The notes under the pieces: generated by a model
What the model saw: the letters and a program-made list of their open reading frames with translations, nothing else
What the model was told of the DNA's origin: nothing
The model's database searches: none
In this document: positions 54,189 to 60,944 of the stretch, piece after piece
Layout of the letters: each line of letters begins with the position of its first letter
Position numbering within the stretch: position 1 is the first letter of the stretch
Source of the DNA: Sphingopyxis sp. FD7
Lineage (GTDB): Bacteria > Pseudomonadota > Alphaproteobacteria > Sphingomonadales > Sphingomonadaceae
NCBI RefSeq assembly: GCF_003609835.1
Contig: NZ_AP017898.1
Span: 2,108,001 to 2,172,000, forward strand
Direction: 5' to 3'
Length of the DNA: 64,000 nt
Translations under genes and position numbers: made by a program

Positions 54189-54215
54189 ATATAGAAGCCA
54201 GTCTGGAGACCGTAG

Positions 54216-55280
54216 ATGCCCCTTCTCGAAGCCCGCAAGACCTACAAGCCCTTCGAATATCCCTGGGCCTATGACTTCTGGAAGCGCCAGCAACAGATCC
54301 ACTGGATGCCCGAAGAGGTGCCGCTGGGCGAGGATTGCCGCGACTGGGCGCAGAAGATTTCCGAACATGAGCGCAACCTGCTCACCCAGATCTTCCGCTT
54401 CTTCACCCAGGCGGACGTCGAGGTGCAGGATTGCTACCACGACAAGTATGGCCGCGTGTTCAAGCCGACCGAGATCAAGATGATGCTGACCGCGTTCAGC
54501 AACATGGAGACGGTGCATATCGCGGCCTACAGCCACCTGCTCGACACGATCGGCATGCCCGAGAGCGAATATGGCATGTTCCTCGAATATGACGAGATGC
54601 GCGCGAAGCACGACTATCTCGGCACCTTCGGCGTCGACAGCGACGAGGATATCGCGCGCACGCTCGCGATGTTCGGCGGCTTCACCGAGGGGCTGCAGCT
54701 CTTCGCCAGCTTCGCGATGCTGATGAACTTCCCGCGCTTCAACAAGATGAAGGGCATGGGCCAGATCGTCAGCTGGTCCGTGCGCGACGAAAGCCTGCAC
54801 TGCGAGGGGATCACGCGCCTCTTCCACGCCTTCGTCAAGGAACGCGGCTGCCTGACCAAGTCGGTGAAGGAGGACATCATCGACTGCTGCCAGAAAACGG
54901 TGCGGCTCGAGGATGCGTTCATCGACCTGGCGTTCGAACAGGGCCCCGTCCCCGGCATGACGCCCAAGGAGATCAAGCGCTACATCCGCTACATCGCCGA
55001 CTGGCGCCTGGGGCAATTGGGTTTCCAGCCGATCTACATGATCGACGAACACCCGCTGCCGTGGCTTGCCCCGCTCTTGAACGGCGTCGAGCATGCCAAT
55101 TTCTTCGAAACGCGCGCGACCGAGTACAGCAAGGCCGCGACGCGCGGCGACTGGAACACCGTGTGGACCAGCTTCGACAACCGCAAGAAGGCCAAGACCA
55201 GCGACGACGCCGCGCCGGCGGGCGACGCCGAAAACGACGGCGAGGACATGTTCGCGAAAGCGGGGATCGCGGCGGAGTAA
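54216..55280 (+). CDS. nrdB: Ribonucleoside-diphosphate reductase, beta subunit
   Basis: The radical-generating small subunit, 354 residues. NMETVHIAAYSHLLDT aligns with the E. coli ETIHSRSYTH motif, giving Glu98 and His101 as metal ligands and Tyr105 as the expected radical tyrosine, so it is a tyrosyl-radical (class Ia-type) enzyme rather than the tyrosine-free class Ic. Further ligands are in EVQDCYHDKYG and VRDESLHCEGI. The C-terminus (EDMFAKAGIAAE) should dock to NrdA. Its stop overlaps the start of the nucleotidyltransferase gene (TAATG). Confidence 0.95.
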   Translation: MPLLEARKTYKPFEYPWAYDFWKRQQQIHWMPEEVPLGEDCRDWAQKISEHERNLLTQIFRFFTQADVEVQDCYHDKYGRVFKPTEIKMMLTAFSNMETVHIAAYSHLLDTIGMPESEYGMFLEYDEMRAKHDYLGTFGVDSDEDIARTLAMFGGFTEGLQLFASFAMLMNFPRFNKMKGMGQIVSWSVRDESLHCEGITRLFHAFVKERGCLTKSVKEDIIDCCQKTVRLEDAFIDLAFEQGPVPGMTPKEIKRYIRYIADWRLGQLGFQPIYMIDEHPLPWLAPLLNGVEHANFFETRATEYSKAATRGDWNTVWTSFDNRKKAKTSDDAAPAGDAENDGEDMFAKAGIAAE

Positions 55281-55834
55281 TGACCTCCCCCTATCGCCCC
55301 GAGTTCGAGGCGGCACTTCGCCTCTTCGCTCGGGTGAGCGAGGCGATGGCGGCACGGGGCCTGTCCCGTCCGGTGCTGGTGGGAGGGGCGGCGGTCGAAT
55401 ATTATTCGGGCAGCGCTTTGATGACGGGCGATTTCGATATCTGCTCGCCGTGGCAGGATGCGCTGGACGAGGAACTGCAAAACGCCGGGTTCATCCGGCC
55501 ATCCGGCGTCGGGCAACTGGCGCGCGGCTGGGTTCACCCCGGACTCAAACTCGGCTTTGAAATTGTCGGGTCGGTTCCGATGGACGGCAACATTGATCAC
55601 GACCATATTCTGCTCGTCGAGGACACGGGCGACGGATCGAGCTTTGCCATCATTTCAGTCGAGGATCTGATCGCCGACCGCATGGGTCAATATGCCTCCG
55701 GATCGGCGCAAGACCGGCTGGATCAGGCGCGGATTTTGTTTGCCCTTCACCCGAATGTCGATCTCGACTATCTGGAAAGGCGTATCAGACAGGAAACGGT
55801 CGGAGACTATGGCATCGCAGCGCTCAAAGCCTGA
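55280..55834 (+). CDS. Nucleotidyltransferase-fold protein (DUF6036/AbiEii-like)
   Basis: A 184-residue protein with a minimal nucleotidyltransferase core: PVLVGGAAVEYYSGSALMTG followed by DFDICSP, i.e. GG-x-A-V plus the D-x-D metal pair, and later ISVEDLIADRMGQYASG, the conserved Asp-Arg helix of AbiEii/DUF6036-type enzymes. Relatives act as toxins of toxin-antitoxin or abortive-infection systems, or as nucleotide-modifying proteins. It overlaps nrdB at its start (TAATG) and a 66-residue gene at its end, so it may be co-expressed with both. Confidence 0.8.
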   Translation: MTSPYRPEFEAALRLFARVSEAMAARGLSRPVLVGGAAVEYYSGSALMTGDFDICSPWQDALDEELQNAGFIRPSGVGQLARGWVHPGLKLGFEIVGSVPMDGNIDHDHILLVEDTGDGSSFAIISVEDLIADRMGQYASGSAQDRLDQARILFALHPNVDLDYLERRIRQETVGDYGIAALKA

Positions 55835-56009
55835 ACTGGCGCCCGACTGGACGGGGCCACGCATCAACTTTGCCCGCTTTTCGGCCGACCTCGCCGCGCG
55901 CCGCGCCGCACTCGGCAATCCCGAACTGCCGCGCAATGCGGGCAAAAACCGCTCCAGCAGCAAAAAGGCGCTGCTCAAAGCCATCGACGCCTTGGGCGGA
56001 AAATGGTGA
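55809..56009 (+). CDS. 66-residue basic protein overlapping the nucleotidyltransferase gene
   Basis: ATG 55809 lies 26 bp inside the nucleotidyltransferase frame and the protein is read in another frame to 56009. It is basic with the pattern ARFSADLAARRAALGN, KNRSSSKKALLKAIDALGGKW, and has no recognised domain. The overlap implies translational coupling and a stoichiometric partnership with the nucleotidyltransferase, as for toxin-antitoxin pairs, though the gene order (small protein second) is the reverse of AbiE. A real gene is likely but unproven. Confidence 0.6.
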   Translation: MASQRSKPELAPDWTGPRINFARFSADLAARRAALGNPELPRNAGKNRSSSKKALLKAIDALGGKW

Positions 56010-56067
56010 AATCCAGCCAGCGCAACCGATCGCGTCGCGGCAAATCAACAGGATTACGAAAAACAAA

Positions 56068-56298
56068 ATGACCGAAAAGAAAAAAGAAAAACTCCTGATC
56101 CTCAGCCAGCCGCAGCGCGCCTGCCTGGAGCGCCTGTCGAACCGCCACCCCGGGCTCCCCACCGATCCCGTCCGCGACGAACTCGCCGCGCTGGGGCTGG
56201 TGGTGCAGCAGGGAGCCAAATGGGCGCTGACCCCGCAGGGGAAGAAGGTGTTGGCGGCAAGCTCGAACCGGCGGAACGCTGGGGGGTTTTCGGTTTGA
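56068..56298 (+). CDS. 76-residue winged-helix-like hypothetical protein
   Basis: Starts at ATG 56068 with a Lys-rich head (TEKKKEKLLILSQPQRA). QRACLERLSNRHPG, VRDELAALGLVVQQGAKWAL and TPQGKKVLAAS read like the helix-helix-wing of a small wHTH domain (the L-T-P-Q-G-K ending is common in such proteins). It lies 58 bp after the 66-residue gene and before the low-GC orphan. A DNA-binding or regulatory role is an inference from shape alone. Confidence 0.6.
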   Translation: MTEKKKEKLLILSQPQRACLERLSNRHPGLPTDPVRDELAALGLVVQQGAKWALTPQGKKVLAASSNRRNAGGFSV

Positions 56299-56329
56299 AC
56301 GATTTCGCTCTCGGATTTGGTAGCTTTCT

Positions 56330-57100
56330 ATGGGGATTTATAATCCGCGGGTCTTCTTGACCAATGACGACATTGAACTTCTGGGTCTGATGGCCGCGCT
56401 TCTGCTCGATTGTGATAACAGCCAGACCTATTCAAATTACCCAGCCGGAGGAGCGGTACTATCGCAATCCGAGGCACATAAGCTTTTAATACTTCTTGAA
56501 GAATTCGCGTCGTCGAAGAAATTCGTTGAAGGCGCCTATTTTGTCGAACGATTGGCTGGGGGAGCAGACGTATATGACCCTTCCATTCGTGAAATCTATT
56601 TAAGTTGGCGGAAGCGACAAGGTCGATCGCGAGCCATGGCCTCCGTGCATTGGAGAAATTTCATTAATCGACTGGGAGTCGTTCGCGAGCGAAGCGGCTA
56701 TTTAACAGGAGGCCACCTAATTCAGGCAGAAAGAATGGAACTTGATTATTTTATCAAGATGGAACGGAAGCTACTCAGTTCCACTGGCTTGAAACCTAGG
56801 GTTGTCGAACTGCTAATGAGCTTTGTTGAAGCGAGAACACAAGCTCTAGAAAAAATACGTGATCGGGACTATCGCCAAAATCAGATATCTCTCAAGATAC
56901 CTCTCAATGAGATCATCCACAAAATACGATCTTCTAGAAATAAAATGGACTCCACGCCCCCGCTAAGTGCCAATCAGATCTCTGCCGTAATGATTATAGT
57001 AGCGGACTTCTCGGTGTTATTTACTACGCGCGACTGGGATGTGTGCGGAACAATGTCCTCGATTGCGGGGGCCATTCCACATTCAGCCGGTTTGCCATGA
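56330..57100 (+). CDS. Low-GC orphan protein of 256 residues
   Basis: An uninterrupted frame whose base composition is far more A+T-rich than its surroundings, with many AAA, ATT, TTA and AGA codons, which points to horizontal origin. The protein is helical with HWRNFINRLGVVRERSGYL, a stretch of mixed charge (KMERKLLSSTGLKPRVVELL, EARTQALEKIRDRDYRQ) and a C-terminal hydrophobic patch (ISAVMIIVADFSVLFTT). No known domain is recognised. There is no clear ribosome site before ATG 56330, so the start is tentative. Confidence 0.55.
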   Translation: MGIYNPRVFLTNDDIELLGLMAALLLDCDNSQTYSNYPAGGAVLSQSEAHKLLILLEEFASSKKFVEGAYFVERLAGGADVYDPSIREIYLSWRKRQGRSRAMASVHWRNFINRLGVVRERSGYLTGGHLIQAERMELDYFIKMERKLLSSTGLKPRVVELLMSFVEARTQALEKIRDRDYRQNQISLKIPLNEIIHKIRSSRNKMDSTPPLSANQISAVMIIVADFSVLFTTRDWDVCGTMSSIAGAIPHSAGLP

Positions 57101-57209
57101 AGCACATCATTAAGTCCAAGGTGACAATTCGTAGAAAGGCATCCGCTCCGCTCTGACGTTCGGGGACTACGGTGATAGACAACAATACCCACTTAACCCC
57201 AGACCGTAT

Positions 57210-57299
57210 GGATGCCGGATCAAGCCCGGCATGACGAGCGGGAGGGAAGCATCCGTTCCGCACCAATCTTCGTCACCCCCGACTTGATCCGGGGTCCAT
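57210..57299. repeat. GTCACCCCCGACTTGATCC repeat pair left of the GIY-YIG gene
   Basis: Two hairpins, GATGCCGGATCAAGCCCGGC (57211-57230) and CCCCGACTTGATCCGGGG (57277-57294), each with a TGACG or CGTCA end. Together with 57664-57735 they frame the GIY-YIG gene symmetrically; the gap to its start codon is 21 bp. Confidence 0.88.
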
Positions 57300-57320
57300 C
57301 GCCGCCCTAGCCTCCACCCC

Positions 57321-57635
57321 ATGCACGCCGACTTCCAACCCTGTGCCTATATCACCGCCAGCGCGCGCCACGGCACGCTCTACACCGGCGTCACCTCGCA
57401 CCTTATCCAGCGCATCTGCCAGCATCGGGTCGGCAGTTTCGACGGCTTCACCAAACGCTATGGCGTCAAGATGCTCGTCTGGTTCGAACTCGCCGGGACT
57501 ATGCACGCCGCGATCGGCCGCGAAAAACAGATCAAGAACTGGCAGCGCAAGTGGAAGATCGAGCTGATCGAGGCGGCCAACCCCGACTGGCGCGATTTGG
57601 CCGAGGAATTGGGGTTGCCCCCGCTGGGAGCGTGA
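57321..57635 (+). CDS. GIY-YIG nuclease superfamily protein, stand-alone domain
   Basis: A 104-residue single-domain endonuclease-like protein. CAYITASARHGTLYTGVTS gives the GIY and YIG elements (as AYI and YTG), with the catalytic Arg in LIQRICQHR and Glu in AIGREKQIKNW, all in expected positions. Proteins of this size (UPF0213/YhbQ-like) are common but their cellular role is not established. It lies between two pairs of the same palindromic repeat, with 21 and 28 bp to spare. It may be a repeat-linked nuclease or a passenger. Confidence 0.88.
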   Translation: MHADFQPCAYITASARHGTLYTGVTSHLIQRICQHRVGSFDGFTKRYGVKMLVWFELAGTMHAAIGREKQIKNWQRKWKIELIEAANPDWRDLAEELGLPPLGA

Positions 57636-57663
57636 CCCCGCGCGCCCACACCTGCCCTTTCTT

Positions 57664-57735
57664 CGTCATGCCGGACTTGATCCGGCATCCATTCCAGCGG
57701 CGCCGCATGGACCCCGGATCAAGTCCGGGGTGACG
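57664..57735. repeat. GTCATGCCGGACTTGATCC repeat pair right of the GIY-YIG gene
   Basis: Hairpins GCCGGACTTGATCCGGC and CCCCGGATCAAGTCCGGGG, bounded by CGTCA and TGACG. Same family as 8903-8975 and 57210-57299. Downstream follows a C/T-rich stretch with CTTCGTGCCTTCGTGCC, a direct repeat of CTTCGTGC. Confidence 0.9.
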
Positions 57736-57885
57736 AAGGAGGGGGGCACTGTTTGTCTTCTTCTCTTCGTGCCTTCGTGCCTTTGCGTGAAATCAAAATA
57801 GCCAGCACCCGACCCTCAAATCACCCGGCACCCCAACGCGCCCCCAAATCCCATTTCGCACCCCCAAAAAAACGCTTTCCCACTT

Positions 57886-57900
57886 GTTCCTTTTACGTTC
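57886..57900 (+). promoter_or_regulatory. LexA-type SOS box GTTC-N7-GTTC
   Basis: GTTCCTTTTACGTTC matches the GTTC-N7-GTTC operator that LexA uses in alphaproteobacteria, with no mismatch. It ends 11 bp before the ATG of the truncated HTH gene; CATACT (57901-57906) could be the -10 of a leaderless transcript. LexA binding there would block initiation. Confidence 0.65.
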
Positions 57901-57911
57901 CATACTGCCCA

Positions 57912-58205
57912 ATGAGCAGCACCCTCCCCTCACCCGCCCCTGAAACCACCCCCGCACGCGACGCGCACGGGCATGATCCCGCCGCCTATGACTGGGTTCC
58001 CGTCCTCAAAAAGCCGCGCAAGGATGGCTGGTCGCCCGCCAGGCAGCGCGCCTTTATCGAGGCGCTCGCCGACACCGGCTCGGTCGTCACCGCGGCGCAG
58101 CGCGTCGGCATGTCGGAAGCCTCCGCCTATCGCCTGCGCCGCTCGCCCGGCGCCGAAGTGTTCGACCGCGACGGCAACCGCGTCGGCCGCCGCACCCCGC
58201 GCGCC
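57912..58205 (+). pseudogene. HTH-domain protein gene, internally deleted and 3'-truncated
   Basis: Starts at ATG 57912 and encodes MSSTLPSPAPETTPARDA, then VPVLKKPRKDGWSPARQRAF and a helix-turn-helix (DTGSVVTAAQRVGMSEASAY). After RRSPGAE the frame jumps to VFDRDGNRVGRR, a segment that in sphingomonad homologues, as I recall them, lies well downstream, and it then runs open into the antisense of the CPBP gene to 59213. This suggests loss of the middle and end of the gene. The perfect LexA box in front is kept. Confidence 0.6.
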
Positions 58206-59102
58206 CTACCCGCGGTCGATCCGCGCCAGCGCGCGATAGGCGGGAACCGCGACGACGACGAGCGCCAGCGGCGCCAGCACGCCGAACTCGCCCGCCCAAT
58301 AGGGCGTCACGCCCGCCTTTTCCCCGACCAGCGCGCCAAAGACGCTCTGGATGAACAGATTGTGGCTCGCGTGCCACGCGACGCAGGGCCACAGGCTGTC
58401 CGATCCCAGCCGCAGCCACATCGCGACGATGCTTCCGGCAAAGACGAGCACGGTAAAGCAGCCGAGCGCGAAACCCGGCTCGACGCCATTATTATAGCCG
58501 CCCGCGATCAGCAGCGGGACGTGCCACAGCGTCCAGATGCCGCCAAGGATCAGCGCGCCGCCGCGCGCGCCGACCTGCCCCGCCAGCCGCGGCGCCAGAA
58601 AGCCGCGCCAGCCGATTTCCTCGCCCAGCGCGCTCGACGCGGCGACGATAAAGCCGGCGGTCGCCTTGATGAGCAGCGTGCCCGCAATCAGCGCCGCCGG
58701 GTGCGCGCCCTGCCAGCCAAAGGACGTCGCCAGCGCATCGAGCGCCTCGGGCGGGGCAAAGAGCGCGAAGCCGCCCAGCCAAAGCACTGCGTAAGCCGCC
58801 GCCGCATAGAGGAGGGGCAGGCCATAGCCCCACGCCATCCAACGGCCGCGCGGCCACCGCCACCCCAGCGTCGCCAGCCCGATCCCGCAAATCCGGCACG
58901 TCAACAGCGCCGCGACCCCCGGCGACCACATCAGCAGCAGGATATAATGGCGCCGCGCGCTCACTCCCGGATCGATCGCCAGCAACGGGATATAGGCGAT
59001 CGCCGTGAAAATCGCGGTCAGCACCAGAAAGACCGCGATGTCGTTCGACGCGATCGGGGCGCGCGGCGCCGTGCCGGCGGCGGGGGGCGCCGTGCCGGTC
59101 AT
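58206..59102 (-). CDS. CPBP-family intramembrane metalloprotease
   Basis: A 298-residue polytopic membrane protein of the CAAX prenyl-protease 2/bacteriocin-processing family. Motif 1 is ALGEEIGWRGFLAPRL (Glu-Glu and Arg), motif 2 is LWHVPLLI and motif 3 HASHNLF. About seven to eight hydrophobic helices surround them. In bacteria these enzymes mature peptides or give bacteriocin immunity; the substrate here is unknown. The start ATG 59102 overlaps the stop of the upstream DUF2268-like gene (ATGA), so the two are coupled. Confidence 0.9.
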   Translation of the reverse strand: MTGTAPPAAGTAPRAPIASNDIAVFLVLTAIFTAIAYIPLLAIDPGVSARRHYILLLMWSPGVAALLTCRICGIGLATLGWRWPRGRWMAWGYGLPLLYAAAAYAVLWLGGFALFAPPEALDALATSFGWQGAHPAALIAGTLLIKATAGFIVAASSALGEEIGWRGFLAPRLAGQVGARGGALILGGIWTLWHVPLLIAGGYNNGVEPGFALGCFTVLVFAGSIVAMWLRLGSDSLWPCVAWHASHNLFIQSVFGALVGEKAGVTPYWAGEFGVLAPLALVVVAVPAYRALARIDRG

Positions 59103-60022
59103 TCGTCCATCTCCATTCCCGGCGTCCACCCGCTGCCCGCAAGGAACGCCTGTGCATCGTCGATCGCCAATATGTCGAGCAGCGCCTGCCGCTTGTCGGT
59201 CGCCCGTGCATAATGGGCTTTGACGATCCGGTATCCGACCCAATAGCCAAGGTCGGCGGTGTCGCCCGCGGCGACCGACCCGTTGAACACCCAGGCCGAT
59301 CCGACCGCAGGCCGGTCGACGTCCTTCAGGAACGCCGCTTCGATCGCGCCCTCGCGCCCCTTTGTCGCGCGCTGCAAATGGCCATAGGCGATCGACCCGG
59401 TGAGCAGCTCGGTCAGGAACTCCGCCGTCCCCTCGACCAGCGCGGCGTGCAGCACCGTCGCCTCGTCGGTCCGCTCGGCCAGCCCCCGCTGTCTTGTATG
59501 CACCAGTTCGTGAACGATCACCCGCACCATGCGATTCGCGATATCGGGATCGGGGGCTTTCCACGCGCACAGCGCTTCCAGCCCGATATAGGCGCCGCGC
59601 GCTTCGCCCACCGCGACGGGGCGTCCGCGACCGATTGCGACCGTAACCGGCGGAAAGCTTGTCCCCGGCACCAGCTCGGCGAACCGCCGCGCGCTTGCGT
59701 CGACCCGCGGCAACACGCGCGGGAGAGCGTCGGCGCACTGCCGCGCTTCGACGTAAAAGCCGGGGTTTTTCGCGATCGCCGCCGCGATCGCCTCGCCGGT
59801 GATCCGGCGCAGCTCGGCGAAGCGGGCAAGGCCTGCGCTGCCGCGGCCCAGATAGTCGCGCTGGAGCGTGGCGCCGTCGGGGGCGCCGCCCGCGGCATCG
59901 TAAACGCGATAGAAAAGCGCGACGTCGTCGGCGCTGACCTGGGGCGCCTGCGCCGCCGCGGGCGCCGCGGCCTGGGGCCCGGCGAGCAAGGCCAGCGCGG
60001 CGAGCATTCGGATCATGGTCAT
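59099..60022 (-). CDS. Secreted zinc-protease-like protein (DUF2268 type)
   Basis: A 307-residue protein with a signal peptide (MIRMLAALALLAGPQAAAPA, cleavage near AAAQA). The metal site is VIVHELVHTRQ with the third ligand in LVEGTAEFLTEL, the HExxH...E pattern of DUF2268-like gluzincins. The region before it (RFAELVPGTSFPPVTVAIGR) matches the family. Substrate unknown, probably periplasmic. It is translated together with the CPBP membrane protease, so the pair may form an envelope proteolytic unit. Confidence 0.82.
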   Translation of the reverse strand: MTMIRMLAALALLAGPQAAAPAAAQAPQVSADDVALFYRVYDAAGGAPDGATLQRDYLGRGSAGLARFAELRRITGEAIAAAIAKNPGFYVEARQCADALPRVLPRVDASARRFAELVPGTSFPPVTVAIGRGRPVAVGEARGAYIGLEALCAWKAPDPDIANRMVRVIVHELVHTRQRGLAERTDEATVLHAALVEGTAEFLTELLTGSIAYGHLQRATKGREGAIEAAFLKDVDRPAVGSAWVFNGSVAAGDTADLGYWVGYRIVKAHYARATDKRQALLDILAIDDAQAFLAGSGWTPGMEMDE

Positions 60023-60094
60023 CGATATGTCCCTTCCCGCCGCTTCTCTAGCAGCGGCACAAGGCCACGCAGCTACCTTGGGGGTAATAAGCGC

Positions 60095-60589
60095 TCAATG
60101 CACCGTAACGGGCGCTACGCCGCCTCCGCGCGCCGCCGCGAACATCACGCCGTCGCGCACCGCCTCGGGCGCATCCTCCAGCATGTAGAGCTTTACCAGC
60201 TCGCGCGTGACCTCGCTGTCGTCGTCGACGACCAGCCGCAGCGCCTCGATCCCCAGCGGTCCGCGCGCGATCACGACGCCGCGCACCAGCGACAGCGGCC
60301 AGCGCGCGCTCGCGCCGCGATAGAGCATCACCCCGTCGTGGCGGACATAATCGCGCCGCCGCCTCCACAGGCGGATCGTCGCGGTCCACAGCATCAGCAC
60401 CGCCGCAACGCCGATCAGCTCCAGCGGCTGCGCGAACATCATGGTCCACATCGCACTCGCGGGATCGTCGCCCCAGTCGAGCCGCGCGGCGAGAATGCCC
60501 AGCAGCACCGCGCAGGCAAATTGCCACCCCACCAGCGGGGCCACACGCAGCCGCGCAATCACCACCATCTTCCTGTCCGTATCCGTCAT
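60095..60589 (-). CDS. Membrane protein with PH-like C-terminal part
   Basis: A 164-residue protein with two predicted membrane helices (FACAVLLGILAARLDW and LELIGVAAVLMLWTATI) followed by a basic RRRRDYVRHDGVMLYRG and a beta-rich part (WPLSLVRGVVIARGPLGIEA, RLVVDDDSEVTRELVKLYML). The layout is like bacterial PH-domain membrane proteins, but the match is weak. It is upstream of the DUF2268-like gene with ~70 bp between them. Confidence 0.68.
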   Translation of the reverse strand: MTDTDRKMVVIARLRVAPLVGWQFACAVLLGILAARLDWGDDPASAMWTMMFAQPLELIGVAAVLMLWTATIRLWRRRRDYVRHDGVMLYRGASARWPLSLVRGVVIARGPLGIEALRLVVDDDSEVTRELVKLYMLEDAPEAVRDGVMFAAARGGGVAPVTVH

Positions 60590-60778
60590 TGCGGCCTGAA
60601 TAGGGCGGACAGCGACGCCGCGCTACCCCGCGCCTCGGCGGCTGCGGGGATGCGTGTCGATGGCGTGTATGTCGTGAACGCGCCCGTCGGCGAGGGTTAT
60701 CCCGTGCCGCGGACGAGACGCCCGGTTGGCCGCGACTCGCATCGCCATGCTATGCTGCGCGTCGAAAGGAGAAAGCCC

Positions 60779-60934
60779 ATGCAGGCCGTAACCGAAGGCG
60801 ATCGCCGCAAGGAGGTGCGCGTGCTCCTCGACCGGATTCAGGCGCATCCCGAACGCGACTGGACCGAAGCGCGTCGTCGCCTCGCGACGCTCAACAAGCT
60901 GATCGCCGGACCGCCGCGCCCGCGCGCGCACTGA
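60779..60934 (+). CDS. 51-residue charged small protein
   Basis: ATG 60779 is preceded by AAAGGAGAAAGCCC, one of the best ribosome sites in the window. The protein (RRKEVRVLLDRIQAHPERD, TEARRRLATLNKLIAG) is a basic amphipathic helix of ~45 residues with a short PPRPRAH tail. There is no known domain. It is transcribed toward, and ends 10 bp before, the convergent sulfatase-fold gene. Confidence 0.65.
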   Translation: MQAVTEGDRRKEVRVLLDRIQAHPERDWTEARRRLATLNKLIAGPPRPRAH

Positions 60935-60944
60935 CGCGCGCGCC

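Noticed and set aside
59213..60934. 573-codon plus-strand frame covering the DUF2268-like and PH-like genes
   Set aside because: Only its last 51 codons, after a strong ribosome site at 60779, look like a real protein; the rest is antisense to genes with signal peptide and HExxH motif.
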